A stretch of DNA of 64,000 nt, taken from DATFUL01 sp041499035. Lineage in GTDB: Bacteria; Patescibacteriota; Microgenomatia; UBA8517. Positions 1 through 9,700 of this stretch are shown here, in pieces. The stretch covers positions 1 to 64,000 of the forward strand of contig JBGQJK010000001.1 in NCBI GenBank assembly GCA_041499035.1, in the 5' to 3' direction. Both the position numbers and the translations under genes were made by a program. The notes beneath the pieces are model-generated. The model was not told the DNA's origin and did no database searches. It saw only the letters and a list, made by a program, of their open reading frames with translations. Position 1 is the first letter of the stretch; every line of letters begins with the position of its first letter.

Positions 1-261
1 GTCCTCCGTGTTCCAAAAGGCATTTGTAATTGTTCCAGCCGTGACAGTCGAATTCGTAACACTTGTGGTTGTCCCGTAGCCTTCATCAAGTTTGATAAAT
101 ACGTCTGACGCTTTTACTACTCCAACCGGAAGGAATATGTATTTGATGCTGGTTAGAAGGATTAATGCCGCAAGAGTTGAGCTCAGAATTTTCCGGAGTC
201 TGGTTTTTGTCAGCCAGTGGTATAGCCACAAAATTATTAATTTTAAATTTTTAATTTTCAT
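1..261 (-). CDS. Secreted LamG-like protein, N-terminal part
   Basis: This is the first 87 codons of a protein that runs off the left edge. It starts at the ATG complementary to 259-261. A basic N-terminus is followed by a hydrophobic stretch around residues 28-46 (signal peptide or anchor). The segment after it (KLDEGYGTTTSVTNSTVTAG) has the character of the first strand of a LamG/concanavalin-A-like domain, in which an acidic-Gly-Gly-Thr stretch precedes a T-I-T-N-A-x-W strand. No catalytic features can be judged from the fragment. An A/T-rich -10-like box lies just before the ATG. The LamG reading is family-level inference. The secreted nature and the open frame to the edge are seen directly. 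Confidence 0.7.
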   Translation of the reverse strand, partial: MKIKNLKLIILWLYHWLTKTRLRKILSSTLAALILLTSIKYIFLPVGVVKASDVFIKLDEGYGTTTSVTNSTVTAGTITNAFWNTED

Positions 262-266
262 TGAAT

Positions 267-632
267 TTATATTTTATTAATCTTTAAACTAGAACCAATT
301 TTAGAAAATATTAAAGTTAATTCTTGTGCCTCGTTCCAAAGTTTTGTTATTTCCTCGTTCCTATTTGAAAATACTATCTTTAACATGCGAAGCCAATGTT
401 TAGTTTCTTGAGACTCCTTTTTACAGATAAATATTTTGTTTTTAAAATCAGCTCTGGAACTAGCACCGTTAGCTTCCATATAATTAGCGCCGATTGATGT
501 AGCCGATCTGATAATCTGACTTATTAGTGGCTTTGAAATTGCGTCCTGGCCAAGGCTTTTACAAAAGGTAATTATGTTTTCGCCGAATACAGCTGTCCTT
601 TCTTCTAAATCATATGTTTTGCTGTTTTGCAT
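267..632 (-). CDS. Four-helix-bundle protein (S23/intervening-sequence protein family)
   Basis: A 121-residue, mostly helical protein with the hallmarks of the four-helix-bundle family first described as proteins encoded in 23S rRNA intervening sequences: an N-terminal D-L-x-E-R-T segment, a central I-x-R-S-A-x-S-I-G-A-N-Y-x-E-A-N-G motif (about residues 41-56) and a K-E-x-x-E-x-x-H-W-L motif (about 71-81). Here it is free-standing and not inside an rRNA gene. Its biochemical role is unknown in the family. It sits between two secreted-protein genes on the same strand. There is no clear Shine-Dalgarno sequence, and A/T-rich DNA precedes the start. Confidence 0.85.
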   Translation of the reverse strand: MQNSKTYDLEERTAVFGENIITFCKSLGQDAISKPLISQIIRSATSIGANYMEANGASSRADFKNKIFICKKESQETKHWLRMLKIVFSNRNEEITKLWNEAQELTLIFSKIGSSLKINKI

Positions 633-718
633 TTAATTAAATATTTGAAAATTCATTAGAAATTGAAAATTAGTAAATAAAAATTAATTATTTCTTTTAT
701 TCAATATTCGTTATTCTA

Positions 719-3700
719 TTATTGATTCGCGCCGTTTACCAAATTGACTATCCACCAGTTAAAATCAACCTCATCTGAAGCCGGCGATTTAAAGCCGATT
801 GTTGAGTTTCCGTTAGTCTTACTCTTTACATATAGTGTGTCGCTTGTCGGGGAAGTTGGTGTAACAAAGATTAGCGAATCAGCTTTGATATTGGGGTTTC
901 TGATAGTGATTTCGGTGCTACCGCTCGCAATCTTAGCCTGTCCTGCAGAAGCTTGAGAATCGAGGAATACTGTCCCCAAAGTTGCCGAAGTTGTGGCGTT
1001 CGGGTCTTCGGCAATGCTTATTGCCGAGGCACTAAGTACGCCGCCGACCGCGAGGTTTCCAAGTACCTGTACATTTCCGGTTGTATCTATCTTAACTTTT
1101 CCGGCCATCAAATAAAGCGGCTGCGACGCGGATGTTTGAATGGATAGGGGAGTATCGATAGTGTTAATAGATGTCAGGGAATTCTGATTGTTTGTGAGCT
1201 TTGCGATTACAAGATCGCCTCCAATTGTTACGCCATTTGTTACGCTCAATGAATCCAGAGCAGTGATGCCTGTTACATAGAGGTTCTTCAAATCCAATTC
1301 GTTAAGCGCAGCCGAGGCTGTTGCGGTAGAGGTTGACCAATTTTGCGCCTGATTTTGCAGATTTTGATCCTGTTGAATACTCGTAAGGAGGTTTTCTATC
1401 TGATCGCGGGTGATGCCGCCCAAAGTATTTGTGCTTGTGTCTCCAAACTTGGCATCCTTTGATACTATTTGATCGGCATAAATTGTCCCTGCGTGAATTG
1501 ATCCTGAAATTGAGGCGTTTTGGGAATTTAGTTGTCCGCTAAAGGTGGCGTTTCCCGTATCGTCAATTCCGGCAACGACTTTGTCCAACGAATTTTTAAT
1601 TAAGAGCTGGCCCGATGCAGTTGCTTCACCAATTTTTATGGCTACATCATGCTCACCTGCCAGCGGTTTGATCTCACGCGTCAGGACCTCGGGGGATACC
1701 AAACCGGCTTTAACCAACATAGTGTCAACTGTTATCTGGAAAGAATAGAACGTGTTTGTAATGATACTGGTGAGACCCGAAAGCATGTTAATTGAATTTC
1801 CGTTCCCGTCGGTTAATTTCGAGTAACCCGGGTTTTTGGAATCAGGGACCGCGTTTAGGTTTCCGCTTGCCGTCAGGGACATTGTTGGGTCCGCCCAAAT
1901 ATCTGAGACAATTACTCGGGTAGAATCACCGGTTCCGGATGTCCAGTTCTGTTGGGCTCTACCAATTACAAATCCTGCGCTTGTGGCTTTTGTTGCCAGT
2001 CCATTATTACTTACGGTTATTAGATCACCGGGGTTTAAGTTGGGTGAGGACGGATCCATTAATACCGGAACCTGTCCGGTCAAAGCCAATATTACTTTAT
2101 TCGGACCTTCTATGCCGCCCAAAAATACAGGAGAATCGGAAACTATTCCGATTATCTTTGCGGAATCTGTTGTTGAGCAAGCTTTAACACCATTCGTTCC
2201 CTGACACATCACTGTTCCTGTAGCAAATTGCGCATTTGGGTCATCTTTGACAAAGTACTCGGCCAAGTCAGTTCCATTACCTGTGAATGACACGGTTGTG
2301 TTTGTAGCTGCCGCTACTTTACCTATAATTGTGCCGGCCGAGTTTAAGAAGTTAATAAATCTGTCTCCGGTATCCAATGTTGAATGCCCAAGTTTTATAG
2401 CAAGACCTACAGTATCAGCGTTTGAACTCGTTCTGATCATAGCCGCGGCTGTTGCTGTGCTTGCGTACAAAATATCTAATAAGTTTCCGGGGGTGGTAGT
2501 ACCAATTCCAAAGTTTCCTGCATTATTCAGTGTAACTCTTGGCGTACCGGAGGCAGAAGCAGAGAATATATCCTGGGTTTCGGCCTGATTTACTATAAAT
2601 GCCGCTTTGCCGATTGCGTTTGCTCCCACTCCGGATGAATCAACAGTTAAAAGGCCAATCGGAGTAATACCTGCCCCGATGCCTACTTTGCCTCCGGTCG
2701 TGCCGGTATTAAGAAGAATATTACCCGCGTTATAGGAAGTAAGAGTTAAATTGTTATTCTCAAAGCTTTCGCCGGCGCGGACTGTCAAAGGCCCGTAAGA
2801 GTCGATAGTTGATGCAGTTTGATTAGTAAAGATAAGGTCGTATGCCATTGTTACATCACCCGCTGCAGTAAACTGGTGGGGAAGGGCTGAGGTTATTTGG
2901 CTTGCGCCGACCGTGAATACGCTTGAGCTGTTATTCTGAACGTTTAAGAGATTGCCTGTGGTCAGGGTTGTTCCTGTTGAGTTAATTAGAACTAAATCTC
3001 CGGTAGTTATTGACCCTGAATTTACATACGCTCCTGTACCGGTTGTAAGTGAGCCGGCATTGAACGAAAATGCGCCTGAAGTCCCTGTTGTTGTTGCTAC
3101 ACCCGAAGTAAACGATTGGGATCCCGTTACATCCCCAAGTGATATTCCGGTTGTCCAAGTATCTGCAGCAGATTTGTAAGATAAGGTTAGTGGCCCGAAT
3201 GCAGGCCGGATTGTACTCCCATTTCCCAAAGTTAGCGTTCCGGACATGCTTGCGTTGCCTGCACCCGGATCTGTGCCAACAATAGCATTTCCAAGAGAAA
3301 GGCCTCCCGCATTTGAAAGTCGCATTCTTTCTGTACCGGGAGTCATCGTATCGAAAGTACTTCCTGTATAAAATGAAATAGGAGCGGTAGCAGCAGTGAT
3401 TTGGAATTGGGAATTTTGGCTAAGAATGGATCCGTTTACGAACGCCACACCTGAGGCAACTCCACCGGTGCCCAAAAGTACCATTTGGTTTGAGGATAAT
3501 GCAACCTCAAGTTTGTTGGTTGGTGCTGTTTGTCCAATACCTACATTGCCGGTTGTGTCAGTTAAAGTAAATCCTGTTGTCCAGGTATCTGCAGCAGATT
3601 TGTAACTTAAAGTCAGGGGGCCAAACGCGGGGCGGATTGTGCTCCCGTTACCAAGAGTTAATGTTCCTGATTCTGAAGCGTTGCCCGCGGAGTCTAGCGT

Positions 3701-6700
3701 GTACTTGGTATTTGTAACAACCGTTGAGTCTCCGTTACTGAATTTCAAAAAGTTTCCGGTAAATCCAAGACCGCCTTGCCCTGTGTTATCAATATCTGCC
3801 TGTATAACGTTCCCCGTAAAGTTTGTGTTTCCTCCTGTTCCAAGTCTAAATAGGTTACCGGAACTAAGTGCACCTGCAGATGTTGCGTAAATCATGTCTC
3901 CTGAGGAAAGGGAAGCGTCTTTAAACACAAAGGATCCGCTTTGGGCTTTCCCTGTTGCGTTCAAAGATCTGAAAAATTGTGGTGCCGTTCCACTATTTAG
4001 GTTGATGGCACTTGTTGATGTATTATTTCCTATATTGATAGTATCTGCGCTTGTTGAATCAGTGCCGATATTAACAGTGTCGGATCCTGTAGCGCCTGTT
4101 CCTGCGATGTTTATGGTGTTACCGCCGGTGCCGCTTCCGATATTGATTGCAGCCATAGCAGAATTGCCGTTACCAATATTTAGAGCAGTTGTCGCCGCAC
4201 CCCCGAGACTCAATGTGGTTGCCGTTGCATTAAAAACGTTGGCAGTCGTTGCGGTGGTTGTAATACTTCCACCGTTAACTTGCACATTTCCTGCTGAACC
4301 AACATCAAACATAATATTTCCGGCTTTCTTGGCAACTATAAAGTCACCCGAAAAGTTAGTTCCTCCTCCACCTGTATTGGCAAAATCAAAAAGAATTCCG
4401 GCTCCACTAAAGGCAGCATCCCCGCCTTGACCGAGCTTAATGAAGCTGCCGCTGGTTATGGCGCTTGATGTGGCTTCAATCAGAGACCCTGTTGTTATGA
4501 CCGTTGAGTTAATTTTTACGATGCGGCTTGAGGAGTCTGCCGCCTTTTCTAAGCCAAACACCTGGAATGCGGACCCGGTTGCAGTTCCTCCAACAGTCAA
4601 GTCGTATGTAGAGTTGGCTGGAGACACGACTAGACTATTAAGCTGCCAGAGTAGAGAGTTCCCCAGACAATGAGCTCCGCTACTGTCACAGACCTGGTTC
4701 GCACCTTGGAAGATATTTGTTCCCCGTATATTTCTCCAAAGTAGGGAAGCGGTGCCAAGATCGCTGACATTAGTAACATTTGGAGCAACAAATCCTCCTG
4801 CGATATCGTTTGATGGACTTAGAGTTATGTTTCCCGTTGTTGTTCCACCCAGAACTAGGGGACTGAAGGTTGTTGATTGAATTGTTCCTGTGCCTGTGTG
4901 GAATGCCAGAGTTCCCGAAACCGAAGCGTTGCCGTTTACATCCAAAAGCGCTGTCGGAGTAATTGTTCCAATTCCAACATTGCCGTCGGCCCGAACGTAC
5001 AAACCGTTTGTGGAACCGTTGTTGCTTGTGACTTTCAAACCATATTGGGAACTGGAGCTGGATTGAACGTCTATTAAAAGACCGTTGGCGGAGGCATTGG
5101 TTGTATCAAAGTTAGCTAAATTTCCGGTTCCCGTTCCGCTAATGAAAAGAGCAGTAGCGGATCCACTATTATCTATCCTTTCGGCATTAGCTGTGCCTGC
5201 GTTAGATATATAAAACGCCTGCTGATCAAATGCCGCATTTGCTACGTTGATATTAACTAGAGGATTATTCACCGTTGCATCAACGTTACTGAATATATTA
5301 ACTCCAAAACCTGTTCCGGTAGTGCCTTGATTAAGGTTTAGACCTATAGCGGAACCTGTGTTACTAATGTTCGCTGCTCCACCCCCGCCGATATTTTCTA
5401 CATCAAATGCATATTGGTCGTCGCCGGAGTTTAGTTGATTTATAGAGACTATCGGTGAGTCTGTGGAAGCGGATCCAAGATTCCGGGATACATTTATAGC
5501 CTTGCCTGTAGTGGTTGTTTGGCTCACCGACAATAGGTCAGTCGGATTCGTTAGTCCTACCCCCACATTTCCTCCCATAAAGATGCCGGCGTAATTTGTT
5601 CCTGCTCCCGAAACATTCGAATAAACACCATAATTTGTTGTTCCGGCTCCGGTTACGTTTGCATAAACGCCATATGCCGTAGTAACAGCTGTGCCTATAT
5701 TAAAGTAGCCTGCATAACCGTTAGTTATAGTTCCCAAAGTCTTAATAACATTCCCTTGCACGCCATAAGCATTTGAAATGGTTGAACTAGCGTTATCAGA
5801 AATTGCATCTCCTTGAACCCCGAGAGCGTTTGACATGGTATTGTTTTCATTTGCGGCTTTGCCGTAAACACCGGTACTTGTCGTGTTATTTCCGCTATTA
5901 GCCGTCTGGGAAAATACTCCGTATTGTTGAAAAACTGTGCCTGTAGAGTTGTTGAATGCCCCTGAAAATATTCCTGCAGACGTTGTTGCTGTGCGGTTCG
6001 TATCGGGGGCTAAGGTACTTGAATTAACATTTGAATTGAATTGTCCGCCATACATGCTATCGGTAGTTTTTCCGTTAGTCAGTGAAATATCTCCGTCTAA
6101 GGCTGCAGTAGTATGATTAAATGTGGCGTCAGAGGCGTTAATTGCCACGCTACTAAAAACTCCATAGTCGGTAATGTTGCCGGTTAGGGTTCCCGTTAGT
6201 GTTCTTTGAGCAGTTCCTGTATATGTTACTGCGTTAGTTAAAGCGGTAGAGGTATTGATATCAAAAAGTCTGTCGGTAGGCGCGATTGTTCCCGTCCCAA
6301 GGGCCAGAGTTGGGCCCTTTACATTGCCAGCTGAATCTACTTGGAAAAGGTCGCCGTTTCCTACAACGAAGAGTTTAGATGGGGTAGTGTCGCCAATACC
6401 AACATTCCCTGTAGTATCAATTGTCATCCTTGTGTTTAATGTTTGCCTTGTCGTTCCGGAGACTCCTGCAGTCGGTGTCTGGAAGATTAAGGTGCTCGGG
6501 GTCGAATTACCGGTTCCTCGCCCCGAGGCAATGTATAGAGTTCCGCCTGCAGAATCAGCACCCGCCCCCCCTGAATCACTGCCTTTAAGTAAGCCCTGGT
6601 CTCCTGTATGTGTGTCTGAGGCTCCATAATCAAAACCCACATTAACTTCAGAAGTGTTGGACATTGTTACACTGTGGGATGTTTGAAGAGTAACTAAGCT

Positions 6701-9700
6701 ATCGGTAACATTATTAAAAGACATTTTATTTCCGGCCAGATTCCACCCGTAGGTGAGTGATCCACCGGAAGTTCTGACAAGTTGTACCATATCTCCTCCG
6801 CTGGCACCGCCGTTAACTACAAGTTGAGCTGTACTGGCTGCTGCCAGGCCAAACTGACCTTTACCGCCAACTTCGAGCATGCTTCCTGGGGCTGTTACTC
6901 CAATCCCTACATTTCCCGTTCCATTCGGGTTAAGAAGGGTGTTGCCGGTGAAGTTATAGGTTGCAGAATTCCCCAGAGTTAGATTGTTACGGTTTGTACT
7001 ACTAATATTGCCATTACCGTCTATAAAAGTTCTTACATTTGCGATATTTCCGGAAATTGATGCTGTTGGAACTCCTGCACCTGTTATGTTTGTGAAGGCA
7101 AAATGGGCTGAAGCCGTTGCGGTTGCACCTGCTGTTGCTCCAAAGAGTACATCTACGGTGTTATTTACGGGGTAGAGAGCACCATTTGTCTGCCCCCAGA
7201 AGTTGCCGACAGCGCCACAGTTGCCACTTGTATCGCATACAGAGAAATTATTTTGAGTAAAGGCTTTAGCAAAAATGTTATTAAACTCAACAGATGAGGA
7301 AGATCCGATATTACTTGTATCGGTAACAGCCGGCAAGATATTATTTGTTACAGTTGTATTGCCTCCGGTTACGGCAAGTCCGCCGGCAAAAGTTCCTAAC
7401 CCTGCCGAAGTTACGGAGAAGTTTGTTCCGTTAATATAGTTTGTTAAGCCGTTGCCGAAGTTAATCCCGTTAAAAGTGTTGCTTCCCAGAGCGGTTGCAC
7501 TTAGGTTAATTAAATTTTCGGTGTTGGTTCCGCCTGTTGGGGTAGAGCCCGTAGCAGCTACATTAATTCCGTTAACGGAAAGTCCTGCGCCCCCTGTGTT
7601 GTTATTTTTAAACGTCAGGCTTTGAAGGTTCGCGGCTGCGGTATTCAGGGAATTGTCGATAAACTCGAATGCGTTGCCGCTGGTTGCAGTTGAGGTGAGG
7701 CTTGTGATGCCTGAAGTAGAGGTAAGATTAAGTGCTCCTGTTGTTAAAGTAAGTCCGTTACTGGCTGTTAATGTTTGAGATGAGGTCAGGGCGCCGTTAA
7801 CCGTGGTTGTTACACCGCTTTTACTGATGGAAACAGCGTTGGCGGTTGACGTTCCGAGGTTCAGCGTTCCCGCGCTAATCGTATCAAGCCCGCTGCCGGC
7901 TGCGACTGCGATATTGCCCGATGCGCTAACCGTAAATCTCGTTGTCAGGGCATTGTCAAACTTTAGGAAGTTTCCCGTGAAAGTTCCTCCTCCGCCGCCC
8001 GTGCGGTCCAAATCTGCATAAATTGCATTGCCGGAGAATGCCGAGTCTCCACCCTGGCCAAGTTTTATTATATTGCCGCTTGTTATTGCCGAAGCTGTGG
8101 CGTAAAGAACTGAGCCTGAATTAATAACACTCGAAGTTAGAGTGGCAACGTTCCCTGTGGCATTTTCAACTCCGAATGCCTGGAATTTGGCAGAGCTTGT
8201 TGCTGCAGCTCCAATCACCAAGTCATCAGTAATATTAACAGGAGCAACGACTCCGGAGTTTCTTTGCCACCAGCCGTCCGATCCTGAGACCCCGCTGCCG
8301 CCAACCCAGGAGGGGATACCCGCCCCTGAAACTACAAGTGTTTGTCCTGCAGAGCCGATATTCAGCCTGGCAAGATTCCCCGAGACATTTCTGTAATAAA
8401 TATCTCCGGTTGAGTCAGACCCTAGGTTTAAAGTGAGAGTGTGACTACTGGTATCAATCGTCGAATTGGCGCCGCTTATATTTACTCCTCCTACCGTTGT
8501 CATAAGACCGGTGCTGCCTACAGTGAATTTTGTGGATTGGTTGTTATCAAATTTCAAAAAGTTGCCTGTAAAAACTCCTCCGCCGCCACCTGAATGATCA
8601 ATGTCGGCATAGAGCACGTTTCCGTCAAAAATCTGGTTTCCACCCTCACCAAGCTTGACGATACTGCCGTGAGTTATTGCTGACGCAGTTGCATGTAAAA
8701 CGCTGCCTGTTGTTATAGTGCTACTCGTCAGGGATGCGATGTTGCTGGTAGGCATTTCTATACCATAAGCATGGAATAGGGCAGATGCGGTTGCCGTACC
8801 ACCGGTCGTAACATCAAGGGTGGGGATATACGGAGTTAAAACTTCCGCATTTTGCTGCCAGAAGTTGGTTCCGCTTCCGGCTGCTGTTATATCATTTGCG
8901 CATTCTACATTCCCAAGGGTGTCGGTAGTCAGTTTTCCGCCGTTACTGAAGCCGTTGCAGTTAAAACCTGTAAAAACTATGTTACCTGAACCTCCTCTGG
9001 TTAGATTTATGGTCGTAGTTGATGCACTGTTACCTATATTGATAGTGTCCGGATTAGTTCCACCCGTGCCTAAATTTATTGTATCGGTTCCGGTTGCGCC
9101 TGTTCCTGCCAGGTTAAGAACATTGCCGCCGCTGCCGCTGCCGATATTTAAGGTTGTTGCGCTGTTTCCGTTCCCAAGCGCGATAGTTGTAGCTGAATTA
9201 AATATGTTTGCAGTTGAGCTGGTTGTTGTCAGGCTGCCGCCGTTAACCGCTACATTTCCGTTTGTAATCACATTGCCGCTGCTGTCCACGCTGTGCACTT
9301 CGGTGTAACCTGCGCCGTTATATTCCCGGCCAAAAACCAGCCGTGATGTGCCCGGGTTTCCCGAAGTCGGTACATTCTCAATTTTCCAGCTGTCGACTCT
9401 GGAAGCTACAGCGCCGGTGTCCCAGACAGTTCCGGAGAGCCTGAGCCGGGGAGATATCTGCACAGGCACTCCTGCTGTTGCTGCTGTAGTATTTATTGCA
9501 ACCACCCCGTCAGTAGAAGTTGTTACCAGGTTGCTTTGACTTGTTGTAATTGTCGAGGCCAAAGTTTCGGCTCCGGCCGCGGTCACCGTAAAGTTTGTGC
9601 CTTGAACGTAATTGTTTAAACCGTTGCCGAAGTTAACTCCGTTAAATGTATTGTTTCCAAGCGTGGTTCCGCTTAAGTTAATTAAATTTTCTGTGTTTGT